A stretch of DNA of 64,000 nt, taken from contig JBPCMS010000078.1 of NCBI GenBank assembly GCA_051002015.1, positions 6,391 to 70,390 on the forward strand, in the 5' to 3' direction. A model generated the notes under the pieces. The model was given only the letters and a program-made list of their open reading frames with translations, was not told where the DNA came from and searched no databases. Below are positions 50,742 to 59,200 of this stretch, piece after piece. Every line of letters begins with the position of its first letter. Positions within the stretch are counted from its first letter, which is position 1. The stretch is from JACDBE01 sp051002015. Its GTDB lineage: Bacteria > Actinomycetota > Acidimicrobiia > Spongiisociales > UBA5794. Made by a program: the position numbers and the translations under genes.

Positions 50742-52298
50742 ATGCAGGTCGAGTTCACAGGCCACGCCGGTATCTCGTTGACCGCCGGTGATACCCATCT
50801 GCTGATGGACGCCTGGCTGTCGCCGCGGGGGGCCTTCGATGCCTCCTGGTTCCAGCTCCCCTCCAACCACCACTTCTTCGACCGGGACTGGAGCAGCGTC
50901 ACCGGGCTGATCGTCTCCCACGAGCATCTCGACCACCTCGACGTCGACTTCCTCAACACGATGCCGCCGGACCTCCCGTTCTACATCCCCGCATACGGCT
51001 CGATGCTGTACCGGCGCAAGGTGGGCCGTCTCACCGGTCGCCGGCCCGTCATCCTCCAGCTCGAGCGGGAGCACCCCGTCGGCGACATCGGGGTGGCGGT
51101 GTGGATCGAGGACTCGCCCATCAACCAGGACTCGGTGTGGGTGTTCACCCACGAGGGGCGGTCGATCGTGCACACGGTGGACAGCAGGCTCACCCCGCAC
51201 CAGCTCGACCAGATCCTCGAGTACCTGGGCGGCCCACCGGACATGCTGCTGGTGCAGTGCTCGGGGGCGAGCTGGTACCCGCTGGTGTACGAGCAGTACG
51301 CCGACGAGCTGAAGCAGAGCCGGTCGGAGCGCAAGCGGGCCCAGAAGCTGGGATACGCCCTGTCGGTGGCGAGGCGGCTCAACCCGGCGACCACGATCAT
51401 CTGCGCCGGCCCCCCGGTGTTCCTCGACCCCGAGCTGCAGCGGTACAACACCGACCCGTCCTTCCCGCTCCCGTCCCACGCCAAGACGTGGTTCGCCGAG
51501 CAGGGCTACATCGGCAGGGTCGAGGCGCCGCTCCCCGGTGACCGCATCGACCTGGCCACCGGTGAGCTGATCGAGGACGCCGCCATGCACCGGCGCTTCT
51601 CGTGGGACCGCACCGCCGAGTACCTGCCGGGGTATGCCGCCGAGGCGGCCCCACAGATCGCCCAGGTGTACGCCAATGCCGAGGGGCTGGCCGAGGGCGA
51701 CCTGTATCCCGCCTTCGAGGAGCATTTCACGGCCATGTTCGAGCTGAGCCCGTACTTCAACCAGCGGATCGACATGACGCTGCGCTTCGACATCGAGGGC
51801 GATGGCGGCGGCATCTGGCTGGTCGGCATCGGCGAGGACTGCTGGGTGAGCCGCGGAGCCGTCGACAGCCCGTTCAACTACCGCTACCGGTTCCACAGCC
51901 GGTGGTTGAAGCGGATCCTGTTCGACCACGTGCCGTGGGAGGATTTCTTCCTCAGCCTCCGGTTCCTCGCCGCCCGGAAGCCGGACGTCTACAACGACCA
52001 CCTGCTCGGGCTGCTCAAGTTCAACGACCGGGGCTCGCTGCGCGAGGTGGAGAAGTACGAGCGGCGGGAGAGCGACGAGACCATCGTGGTCACCACACCC
52101 GACGGGACCAGCTACGAGATCAACAGGTACTGCCCCCACGCCGGCGCCAGCCTGGAGGGGGGCACCATCGAGGGGCACATCCTCACCTGCCTCAACCACC
52201 ACTACGAGTTCGACCTCGACACCGGGGTGTGCCTCACCGGCGACTGCGAGCTGCGCACCCGTCGCCTCGACGAGATCGAACCAAGCCCCGCCGGCTGA
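50742..52298 (+). CDS. Metallo-beta-lactamase fold plus Rieske protein, NamH/CMP-Neu5Ac-hydroxylase-like
   Basis: 518 residues. The N-terminal metallo-beta-lactamase-like domain has QVEFTGHAGISL and VSHEHLDHLDVDF (HxHxDH). The C-terminal Rieske domain has CPHAGASLEG and CLNHHYEFDLDTG (C-x-H and C-x2-H ligands). This rare pairing is known from CMP-sialic acid hydroxylase and the mycobacterial UDP-MurNAc hydroxylase NamH, which has a similar length and start. Peptidoglycan N-glycolylation is therefore a plausible role, not proven. ATG 50739 is an alternative start. Confidence 0.7.
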   Translation: MQVEFTGHAGISLTAGDTHLLMDAWLSPRGAFDASWFQLPSNHHFFDRDWSSVTGLIVSHEHLDHLDVDFLNTMPPDLPFYIPAYGSMLYRRKVGRLTGRRPVILQLEREHPVGDIGVAVWIEDSPINQDSVWVFTHEGRSIVHTVDSRLTPHQLDQILEYLGGPPDMLLVQCSGASWYPLVYEQYADELKQSRSERKRAQKLGYALSVARRLNPATTIICAGPPVFLDPELQRYNTDPSFPLPSHAKTWFAEQGYIGRVEAPLPGDRIDLATGELIEDAAMHRRFSWDRTAEYLPGYAAEAAPQIAQVYANAEGLAEGDLYPAFEEHFTAMFELSPYFNQRIDMTLRFDIEGDGGGIWLVGIGEDCWVSRGAVDSPFNYRYRFHSRWLKRILFDHVPWEDFFLSLRFLAARKPDVYNDHLLGLLKFNDRGSLREVEKYERRESDETIVVTTPDGTSYEINRYCPHAGASLEGGTIEGHILTCLNHHYEFDLDTGVCLTGDCELRTRRLDEIEPSPAG

Positions 52299-52330
52299 AC
52301 GGGAGCCCCCGAACCCCCTGCCGTTTTTTG

Positions 52331-52382
52331 GAACCTTAGGTTGCTGGGTGTCGTGGCGGTGTGTGATCCGCTGAAGTTCGGG
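52331..52382. repeat. Dispersed 52-bp palindromic element, copy 2
   Basis: GAACCTTAGGTT and ATCCGCTGAAGTTCGGG are exactly 35 bases apart start to start, as in copy 1 at 21650-21701, with a diverged middle. It follows a T6 run after the NamH-like gene. The ends can pair, so it may act as a hairpin. Confidence 0.75.
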
Positions 52383-52501
52383 CCGGGACGCCCCGCTGAC
52401 CGAGGATTGTCACCCGAGACGGCTCCGGCACTCCGCTGAGCGGAAGCGGTCCGGTGGTACCCTCGACCCTGCGCTGGACGAAGAGTTGGCGGAGGTTTCC
52501 C

Positions 52502-53662
52502 ATGGAGATCGAGATCGGCATCGCCAAAACCGGTCGGCGCGCCTGGGGCTTCGACGACATCGCCATCGTCCCCCCGCGCCGCACCCGCGACCCTGACGAC
52601 GGCGACCTGAGCTGGGAGATCGACGCCTACCACTTCGAGCTGCCCATGATGGGGGCGGCGATGGATTCGGCGGTCAGCCCGGCCACCGCCATCGAGATCG
52701 GGCGCCTCGGCGGGCTCGGCGTGCTCAACCTCGAGGGGCTGTGGACCCGCTACGAGGACCCGATGCCGCTCTACGACGAGATCGGATCGGTCCCCGCCGA
52801 CAAGGCCACCCAGCGGATGCAGGAGATCTACCAGGAGCCGATCAAGCCGGAGCTGATCGCCCCGAGGGTCGAGGAGATGCGGGCGGGCGACGTCGTCACC
52901 GCCGCCAGCGTCACCCCACAGAACGCCGCCCGCTATGCCCACCTCGCCGTCGGGGCCGGGCTCCACGTCCTGGTGATCCAGGGCACCGTGGTGTCGGCCG
53001 AGCACGTCTCCACCCGCACCGAGCCGCTCGACCTCAACCGGTTCATCTCCGGGCTCGAGGTGCCGGTGATCGTGGGCGGGTGCGCCTCGTACGCCGGTGC
53101 CCTGCACCTGATGCGCACCGGCGCCGCCGGGGTGCTGGTCGGGGTCGGACCCGGCGCCGCCTGCACGTCACGTGGGGTGCTCGGGATCGGGGTGCCCCAG
53201 GCGACCGCCGTCGCCGACGCCGCCGGGGCCAGGACCCGCTACCTGGAGGAGACCGGCCGCTACGTCCACGTCATCGCCGACGGGGGGATGCGCACCGGCG
53301 GTGATGTGGCCAAGGCGATCGCCTGCGGGGCCGATGCGGTGATGATCGGGTCCCCGCTCGCCGCCGCGGTCGAGGCCCCGGCCAGCGGGAACCACTGGGG
53401 GATGGCCACCTTCCATCCCACCCTGCCCCGCGGCGCAAGGGTGGCGACGACCACGCTGGGGACGCTGGCCGAGATCCTGGTGGGCCCGGCTCACGAGAAC
53501 GACGGCCGCCGCAACCTGTTCGGGGCGCTGCGGGTGTCGATGGCCACCACGGGCTACGCCAACGTCAAGGAGTTCCAGAAGGCCGAGGTGATGATCGCCC
53601 CGGCCCTGCAGAGCGAGGGCAAGGCCCTGCAGCGGTCGCAGAACATCGGCATGGGGTCGTGA
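52502..53662 (+). CDS. guaB3: GuaB3 family IMP dehydrogenase-related protein
   Basis: 386 residues of the IMPDH/GMP-reductase barrel without CBS domains, the actinobacterial GuaB3 type. It has AWGFDDIAIVPPRRTRDPDD, FELPMMGAAMDSAVSP, the loop VGVGPGAACTSRGVLGIGVP with the catalytic-position Cys, and VIADGGMRTGGDVAKAIACG. ATG 52502 follows GGAGG; a GGTACCCT box is at 52456-52463. It is 13 bases before guaA and probably acts in guanine nucleotide metabolism, though full IMPDH activity is not certain. Confidence 0.9.
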   Translation: MEIEIGIAKTGRRAWGFDDIAIVPPRRTRDPDDGDLSWEIDAYHFELPMMGAAMDSAVSPATAIEIGRLGGLGVLNLEGLWTRYEDPMPLYDEIGSVPADKATQRMQEIYQEPIKPELIAPRVEEMRAGDVVTAASVTPQNAARYAHLAVGAGLHVLVIQGTVVSAEHVSTRTEPLDLNRFISGLEVPVIVGGCASYAGALHLMRTGAAGVLVGVGPGAACTSRGVLGIGVPQATAVADAAGARTRYLEETGRYVHVIADGGMRTGGDVAKAIACGADAVMIGSPLAAAVEAPASGNHWGMATFHPTLPRGARVATTTLGTLAEILVGPAHENDGRRNLFGALRVSMATTGYANVKEFQKAEVMIAPALQSEGKALQRSQNIGMGS

Positions 53663-53675
53663 CGGCCCGGGCCCG

Positions 53676-55250
53676 GTGAGCCGAGGACCTCGGACCCACG
53701 GGCAGGCGTCGACCGGTGACTTCGACCGGGTCTTGGTCATCGACTTCGGCGCCCAGTACGCCCAGCTCATCGCCCGACGGGTACGCCAGGCGCACGTGCT
53801 TTCCGAGATCGTGCCCAGGACGGTCACCGCCGCCGAGGTTGCCGCCGCCGAGCCGGTCGGGGTGATCCTGTCGGGTGGCCCCGCCTCGGTGTACGCCGAC
53901 GACGCCTACTCCATCGACCCTGCCATCCTCGACCTGGGGATCCCGGTGCTCGGCATCTGTTACGGGCACCAGGTGATCGCTCAGACCCTCGGGGGCGTGG
54001 TGGCGGCCAACGACGTCGCCGAGTACGGGGGCACCATCCTGGAGCTGACCGGCGGCGGGGGAACCCTGCTCGGCGACCTGCCCCCCACCCAGACGGTGTG
54101 GATGAGCCACCGCGACGCCGTCGCCGTCCCCCCTCCCGCGTTCCGGGTCACGGCGGCGACCGCCGACTCACCGGTGGCGGCCATGGAGGACCCCGGGCGG
54201 CGGATCTACGGGGTGCAGTTCCACCCCGAGGTGGCGCATACCGCCCGTGGCCAGGAGATCCTGGGCCGGTTCCTCTCCGAGGCATGCGGGGCCCGCCCCT
54301 CGTGGACCCACGTCGGGATCATCGAGCAGGTGGTGGCCGAGACCCTCGCCACCGTCGGCGACCGCACCGTGCTCTGCGCCCTGTCGGGTGGGGTCGACTC
54401 CTCGGTGGCGGCGGCGCTGGTGCACAAGGCGATCGGTGGCCGTCTCACCTGCGTGTTCGTCGATCACGGTCTGCTCCGGGCGGGGGAGGCGGAGCAGGTG
54501 GAGGACACCTTCCGCGGTCACTTCGGGATGAACCTGATCACGGTCAAGGCGGCCGACCGCTTCCTCGACCGGCTCGCCGGGGTTACCGACCCCGAGGAGA
54601 AGCGCAAGGCGATCGGCGAGACCTTCATCAGGGTGTTCGAGGAGGTGGTCAGCGACATCGACGACGCCGGGTTCCTGGTCCAGGGGACCCTGTACCCCGA
54701 CGTGATCGAGTCGGGCACCGCAGATGCCGCCAGGATCAAGAGCCACCACAACGTCGGCGGGCTGCCCGAGGACATGCGCTTCGAGCTGATCGAGCCGCTG
54801 CGTGATCTGTTCAAGGACGAGGTGCGGGCCATCGGCGAGGAGCTGGGGCTTCCCCAGGAGATCGTGTGGCGCCAGCCCTTCCCCGGGCCGGGGCTGGCGG
54901 TGCGGATCATCGGCGAGGTCACCAGGGAGCGGCTCGAGATCCTGCGCGCCGCCGACGCCATCGTGCTCGAGGAGATCAGACGGGCCGGGCTCTACCGGGA
55001 GATCTGGCAGAGCTTCGGGGTGCTCCCGGCGATCCGCTCGGTCGGGGTGCAGGGCGATGGGCGCAGCTACGCCTACCCGCTGATCGTGCGGGCGGTGATG
55101 TCGGACGACGCCATGACCGCCGACTGGGCTCGGCTGCCCTACGAAGTACTGGAGAGGATCTCTTCGCGGGTGGTCAACGAGGTCCCCGGGATCAACCGGG
55201 TCGCCTACGACATCTCGTCCAAGCCGCCGGCCACCATCGAATGGGAGTGA
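53676..55250 (+). CDS. guaA: GMP synthase (glutamine-hydrolysing)
   Basis: 524 residues. The glutaminase domain has VLVIDFGAQYAQLIARRV, the nucleophile LGICYGHQV and VQFHPEVAHT. The ATP-pyrophosphatase domain has CALSGGVDSSVAAALVHKA. The dimer domain has PFPGPGLAVRIIGE and ends SSKPPATIEWE. It converts XMP to GMP. GTG 53676 is used. It directly follows the GuaB3 gene. Confidence 0.98.
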   Translation: MSRGPRTHGQASTGDFDRVLVIDFGAQYAQLIARRVRQAHVLSEIVPRTVTAAEVAAAEPVGVILSGGPASVYADDAYSIDPAILDLGIPVLGICYGHQVIAQTLGGVVAANDVAEYGGTILELTGGGGTLLGDLPPTQTVWMSHRDAVAVPPPAFRVTAATADSPVAAMEDPGRRIYGVQFHPEVAHTARGQEILGRFLSEACGARPSWTHVGIIEQVVAETLATVGDRTVLCALSGGVDSSVAAALVHKAIGGRLTCVFVDHGLLRAGEAEQVEDTFRGHFGMNLITVKAADRFLDRLAGVTDPEEKRKAIGETFIRVFEEVVSDIDDAGFLVQGTLYPDVIESGTADAARIKSHHNVGGLPEDMRFELIEPLRDLFKDEVRAIGEELGLPQEIVWRQPFPGPGLAVRIIGEVTRERLEILRAADAIVLEEIRRAGLYREIWQSFGVLPAIRSVGVQGDGRSYAYPLIVRAVMSDDAMTADWARLPYEVLERISSRVVNEVPGINRVAYDISSKPPATIEWE

Positions 55251-55272
55251 GTCGCCTGGCCGCAAGCCCACC

Positions 55273-55319
55273 AACTTTGAGCGCCTGACACCGGATAGCG
55301 GTGTGAAGCGCTCAAAGTT
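55273..55319. repeat. Nested palindrome between guaA and nrtR
   Basis: AACTTTGAGCGC (55273-55284) pairs with GCGCTCAAAGTT (55308-55319). Inside, ACACCG and CGGTGT form a second stem around GATAG. The structure is a two-tier hairpin of 12 and 6 base pairs. It has no T-tract. It could terminate guaA or bind a regulator of the next gene. Confidence 0.75.
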
Positions 55320-55392
55320 CACAGCGAGCATCGAGCGGCGCATCGAGCTCGCGTCGGGACGCTTGGGGACGCCGCCGGTACCATCGTCGCTC

Positions 55393-56301
55393 ATGACCGC
55401 CGCCATCGATGTCACGCTCGACGCGGTCATCGTCACCGTCACCGACGACCGGCCCCGCATCCTCACCCTGGCCGGGCCGTCGGGACCGCCCCGCATCCCC
55501 GCCGGTCCGCTCGATCCCGTGCATGACAAGACGCTCGAGCAGGCGATGCGACGCTGGATCGACCAGCTCACCGGGGTGGGCATCGGCTACGCCGAGCAGC
55601 TCTACACCTTCGGTGACCGCAAGCGAGGGGGTCGGCGGGACGATCCGGCCCGCTGGCTGTCCGTCGCCTACCTGGCCCTGGTACGGGAGGAGACCCCGGC
55701 GCCCGGGGCGTCGTGGGTCGACGTGTACGACCTGTTCCCCTGGGAGGACCACCGCGAGGGCCGCCCCCCGGTGATCGGCGAGGCGCTGCTCCCGGCCATG
55801 GAGGAATGGGCGGCAACCTCGGAGGCGGCGGTGCGGCGAGAGCGTATCGCCGTCATGTTCGGCCAGGAGTCGGGCTGGGACGGGATCAGGGTGCTGGAGC
55901 GGTACGAGCTGCTGTACGAGGCCGGTCTGGTGGCCGAGGCGCAGATCGACGCCGGGATGCCGGTGGCGGACACCGTGGTGGGGACGACGATGGCCTACGA
56001 CGATCGGCGCATCGCCGCCACCGCCCTTGGCAGGCTGCGGGGCAAGCTGACCTATCGCCCCCTGGTGTTCGAGCTGCTCCCCGACCGGTTCACCCTGACC
56101 GCCCTGCAACGCACCGTCGAGGCGCTCTCTGGGATCAGGCTCCACACCCAGAACTTCCGCCGCCTGGTCGAACGCAACCGGCTGGTCGAGGGCACCGGGG
56201 CGACGGCGGCCACCGGGGGACGCCCCGGCGAGCTGTTCCGCTTCCGCCCCGAGGTGCTGCGGGAGCGGCCCCGACCGGGGGTGGGCGTCCCCTACCGCTG
56301 A
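55393..56301 (+). CDS. nrtR: NrtR-type transcriptional regulator of NAD metabolism
   Basis: 302 residues. The N-terminal Nudix-like domain (1-175) has VIVTVTDDRPRILTL, YTFGDRKRGG and VAYLALVREE, without an intact catalytic Nudix box. The C-terminal winged helix (215-300) has LGRLRGKLTYRPLVFELLPD, FTLTALQRTVEAL and NFRRLVERNRLVEGTG. This is the NrtR architecture, a repressor of NAD synthesis and salvage genes. nadABC lies 4 kb downstream. ATG 55393 is eight bases after TACCAT (leaderless). It is longer than typical NrtR (about 220-240) because of an extended middle. Confidence 0.8.
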   Translation: MTAAIDVTLDAVIVTVTDDRPRILTLAGPSGPPRIPAGPLDPVHDKTLEQAMRRWIDQLTGVGIGYAEQLYTFGDRKRGGRRDDPARWLSVAYLALVREETPAPGASWVDVYDLFPWEDHREGRPPVIGEALLPAMEEWAATSEAAVRRERIAVMFGQESGWDGIRVLERYELLYEAGLVAEAQIDAGMPVADTVVGTTMAYDDRRIAATALGRLRGKLTYRPLVFELLPDRFTLTALQRTVEALSGIRLHTQNFRRLVERNRLVEGTGATAATGGRPGELFRFRPEVLRERPRPGVGVPYR

Positions 56302-56357
56302 TCCTCGCCCTGGCGAACCCTCCTTTGCTGCGTCTGCAACACGGCTAGCGTCCGACG

Positions 56358-57038
56358 ATGCCGCAGCCGCACCGGGTGGCGCTCCGCCTCTTCGCTCCCA
56401 TCGGGTCGAGCTACGAGCGCTGGGCCCGGTTGCTCTCCTTTGCTCAGGACGGGCGATGGCGGGAGGCGATGGTCGCCGGGCTCGCCGTGGCGCCCGGGGA
56501 GCGAGCCCTCGACGTCGCCGCCGGCAGCGGTTCGATCACCCGGATGCTCCAGGCGGCGGGCGCAGACGTGGTGTCGCTCGACCAGAGCGGCGAGATGCTG
56601 GCGGCGGCGACGGTGCGGGGCGCCACCGCGGTGCGGGCCGGGGCCGAGACCCTGCCATTCGGCGACGCCGAGTTCGATCTGGTCACCTTCGGCTACCTGC
56701 TCCGGTACGTCGACGACCTCCCCGAGGCGTTGGCCGAGCTGGCCCGGGTGCTCCGCCCCGGCGGCCGCATGGGTATGGTCGAGTTCGGCCGGCCGGCCGG
56801 GGTCTGGGGGCCACCGTGGTGGCTCTACACCCGGATCGGCCTTCCCGCGGCGGGGGCGCTCATCGGCGGGGGGTGGCGGGAGGTCGGCTTGTTCCTGGGC
56901 CCAAGCATCGACCGGTTCGCCGCGGAATGGCCGCCGCTCCGCCTGGCCGGGGCGTGGAGGAACGCCGGCTTCGATGAGGTGCGGGTCGCCCGTCCATCGC
57001 TCGGTGGCGGGCTGCTGATGTGGGGGCGGCGGCGATGA
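56358..57038 (+). CDS. MenG/UbiE-like SAM methyltransferase
   Basis: 226 residues. It has GERALDVAAGSGSITRML (motif I), PFGDAEFDLVTFGYLLRYV and ELARVLRPGGRMGMVEFGRP, the pattern of quinone C-methyltransferases, and the N-terminal FAPIGSSYERWARLLSFAQD resembles UbiE/MenG. A role in menaquinone-like lipid modification is plausible. ATG 56358 lies six bases after TAGCGT (leaderless). It overlaps a UbiA-like membrane gene. Confidence 0.8.
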   Translation: MPQPHRVALRLFAPIGSSYERWARLLSFAQDGRWREAMVAGLAVAPGERALDVAAGSGSITRMLQAAGADVVSLDQSGEMLAAATVRGATAVRAGAETLPFGDAEFDLVTFGYLLRYVDDLPEALAELARVLRPGGRMGMVEFGRPAGVWGPPWWLYTRIGLPAAGALIGGGWREVGLFLGPSIDRFAAEWPPLRLAGAWRNAGFDEVRVARPSLGGGLLMWGRRR

Positions 57039-57748
57039 CCGGACCGGCCCCGGCCTGGTATGCCCGGCGGGGAGGCTCCGGAGCCGGTCTCATCACCCTG
57101 CTCCACCCGCCGTACACGCTGTGGCACCTGGGCTACGTCGCCATCGGCGCCGCCCTGGCACCCCGGCTCGACGGCAGGGTGCTCGCCGGGACCCTGCTCG
57201 CCTTCGCCGTCGGGCTCGGGGTGTCCGCCCACGCCCTCGACGAGCTCCACGGCCACCCGTTGGGGACGGGGTTGAGCGATCGGGTGCTGGTGGCCCTTGC
57301 GGTCGGCGGGTTCGCCGTGGTCGCCGCCCTGGCGGTGGTGGGCGCCGCCGAGGTGTCACCCTGGGTGCTGGTCTGGGCGGCGGTCGGGATGGTGATCGCC
57401 ACCGCCTACTGCCTGGAGCTGGTGCCGGCGCTCCACACCACGCTCGGGTTCGGGCTGACCTGGGGGGCCTTCCCGGTGCTGGCCGGGTACTGGGCGCAGA
57501 CCTCCTCGGTCGATGCCGCCGCCGTCATGGCGGCGGCGGCGGCGGTGCTGCTGTCGATGGCGCAGCGCTCGCTGAGCACCCCGGCCCGGTTCGTCCGCCG
57601 GGACACCGGCGGCGCCGCGGTCGACTTCGACGCCGATGTGCCAGGGTGGGACCGCGTCGAGCTGCTACGAACCTGGGAGCGGCCCCTCCAGCTCCTCGGC
57701 GCCGCCGTCGTGGTCCTGGCGGTGGCGCTGCTGCTCACCCACCGCTGA
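57035..57748 (+). CDS. UbiA-like integral membrane protein
   Basis: 237 residues with six to seven hydrophobic segments. The segment LLHPPYTLWHLGYVAIGAAL followed by HALDELHGHPLGTGL resembles UbiA-superfamily proteins, with a DELxG variant in place of the NDxxD metal motif and no clear second motif. ATG 57035 overlaps the stop of the methyltransferase gene, suggesting a joint prenyl-quinone-like pathway. Function uncertain. The 3' end overlaps the convergent ASCH-HTH gene by 14 bases. Confidence 0.6.
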   Translation: MTGPAPAWYARRGGSGAGLITLLHPPYTLWHLGYVAIGAALAPRLDGRVLAGTLLAFAVGLGVSAHALDELHGHPLGTGLSDRVLVALAVGGFAVVAALAVVGAAEVSPWVLVWAAVGMVIATAYCLELVPALHTTLGFGLTWGAFPVLAGYWAQTSSVDAAAVMAAAAAVLLSMAQRSLSTPARFVRRDTGGAAVDFDADVPGWDRVELLRTWERPLQLLGAAVVVLAVALLLTHR

Positions 57749-58340
57749 GCCGACCGCGGTCGTCCCCGGCGGCGGCCCGGTAGGCGATGCCCCGTGGCGA
57801 CAGCCGGTACCCCACCGTCAGGCTCTCGGTGAGCCCCATGGCCTTGAGCTTGCGGATGTCGGTCTTGAACGGCTGCGTCTCCCGACCGACCATGGCGGCC
57901 AGGTCCGGGGCTCGCCGGGCCGGGAACCGTTCTATCAGGTCGAGCGCCGAGTGGGTCCATGGCTCGCGGCTGCTGGCCCGGTCAAGCCGGTCGAGGCGCC
58001 TGGTGATGGCGGCGACGTCGTCTGCGGACAGGGCGGCGTCGTTGCGCAGCGCCACCCGGGGGTCGTCGCCGATGTGGCGGAACCGGATGCGGTACAGCTC
58101 GCCCTCGGTGAACGGTGCCAGCGCTGCCATCAGCTCGGCGCGATCGGCGTAACCGGCGGCCCGCGCATCCCGCTCGGTGACGTCGGTCTCGGCGACGATC
58201 TCCACCGAGTCGATGCCCAGCAGCCCGCCCCTGGACTGCATGGTGCCGCCCGCCTTGACCGAGGGCCGCCGCCACCGCCGGACGGCAACGGTGACCGACC
58301 CGTCCTCCAGCCCCGCCCAGAACCGCATCGGGAACTGCAC
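57735..58340 (-). CDS. ASCH-domain protein with C-terminal winged-helix
   Basis: 201 residues. The N-terminal ASCH domain has FWAGLEDGSVTVAVRRWRRP and GGLLGIDSVEIVAETDVTERD, ending YRIRFRHIGDDPRVAL. The C-terminal part has ALDLIERFPARRAPDLAAMV and KLKAMGLTESLTVGYRLS, a winged-helix-like segment. The combination suggests a nucleic-acid-binding regulator. GTG 58340 lies seven bases after TACCCT on the minus strand (leaderless). Confidence 0.75.
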   Translation of the reverse strand: MQFPMRFWAGLEDGSVTVAVRRWRRPSVKAGGTMQSRGGLLGIDSVEIVAETDVTERDARAAGYADRAELMAALAPFTEGELYRIRFRHIGDDPRVALRNDAALSADDVAAITRRLDRLDRASSREPWTHSALDLIERFPARRAPDLAAMVGRETQPFKTDIRKLKAMGLTESLTVGYRLSPRGIAYRAAAGDDRGRLSGG

Positions 58341-58408
58341 GACGGAGAGGGTAGGCGCGTGCGCAGCACGTTGTAGGCTGTGGTCCACAGGAGTACGTGT
58401 GATCAACC

Positions 58409-58642
58409 ATGGCCAAGCGCAACCTGACCGTGCAGCTCGATGAGGACACCATCCACATGGCCAAGGTCCTGGCGGCGAGACGGGGCACGTCGGTGAGCCT
58501 CCTCGTCGCCCGCGAGCTGCAACGGCTGGTCGATGATGACCATCGCTATGACGAGGCTCGGCTGCGGGCGGCCCGCGCCCTCGGCCGCGCCGCCAACCGG
58601 GGCGGCCCCACCTGGCACCGCGACGATCTCCACGCCCGGTGA
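58409..58642 (+). CDS. vapB: VapB-type ribbon-helix-helix antitoxin
   Basis: 77 residues. It starts AKRNLTVQLDEDTIHMAKVL, a ribbon-helix-helix DNA-binding domain, followed by a charged tail that would wrap the toxin. The stop overlaps the toxin GTG (GTGA). It would repress its own promoter with VapC. Confidence 0.85.
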   Translation: MAKRNLTVQLDEDTIHMAKVLAARRGTSVSLLVARELQRLVDDDHRYDEARLRAARALGRAANRGGPTWHRDDLHAR

Positions 58643-59091
58643 TCGACGGTGTGATCGACGGTGTGACCGGGCTCGTCTTCGTCGACACCAACGTCCTCGT
58701 GTACGCCCACGACGCCTCCGAGACCGTCCGCCAACCAATCGCCCGGGCGGTGCTCGACGAGCTGTGGGCCACTAGAACGGGGTCGCTCAGCACCCAGGTG
58801 CTGCAGGAGTTCTACGTCGTCGCCACCCGGAAGTTCGCCCCCCCGATGTCCCGACGAGAGGCGCGGGAGATCGTCGACGCCTACGCCCATTGGCCGCTGG
58901 TTCACATCGACGCCCCGATGATCCAGGCCGCCTCGCACATCGAGGAGCGGCATCGGTTGTCGTTCTGGGACGCCCTCATCGTGGAAGCGGCCCGCCGCGC
59001 CGGGGCGATCCGTCTGCTCTCCGAGGACCTGCAGCCCGATCGCCGCTTCGCAGGGGTGCAGATCGAGAACCCGTTCGCCGCCAGCGGCTGA
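58639..59091 (+). CDS. vapC: VapC-type PIN domain toxin
   Basis: 150 residues. The PIN acidic residues are in FVDTNVLVYAHDAS, VLQEFYVVATRK and LSFWDALIVEAARRAG. Toxins of this family cleave tRNA or rRNA. The 5' end has a duplicated GTGATCGACGGT, giving two equivalent GTG starts 12 bases apart. GTG 58639 overlaps the antitoxin stop. Confidence 0.9.
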   Translation: MIDGVIDGVTGLVFVDTNVLVYAHDASETVRQPIARAVLDELWATRTGSLSTQVLQEFYVVATRKFAPPMSRREAREIVDAYAHWPLVHIDAPMIQAASHIEERHRLSFWDALIVEAARRAGAIRLLSEDLQPDRRFAGVQIENPFAASG

Positions 59092-59111
59092 GCCACCATC
59101 CGCCCCGAGTT

Positions 59112-59170
59112 TTGCTCCGGAATAGCAGAAGTGGTAGCTTGGTTGGACATAATGCTCAGAATGAGTAGAA
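59112..59170 (+). promoter_or_regulatory. nadA promoter and candidate NrtR operator
   Basis: TTGCTC (59112-59117) and TAGCTT (59135-59140) are 17 bases apart. Ten bases further on is the imperfect palindrome TAATGCTCA-GAA-TGAGTAGAA (59150-59170), with a perfect CTCA/TGAG core. Its place over the transcript start suits a repressor, and the encoded NrtR-type protein is the natural candidate. Confidence 0.6.
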
Positions 59171-59200
59171 GAACGCACCGCGAGCAGTAGGGGAACCGCC

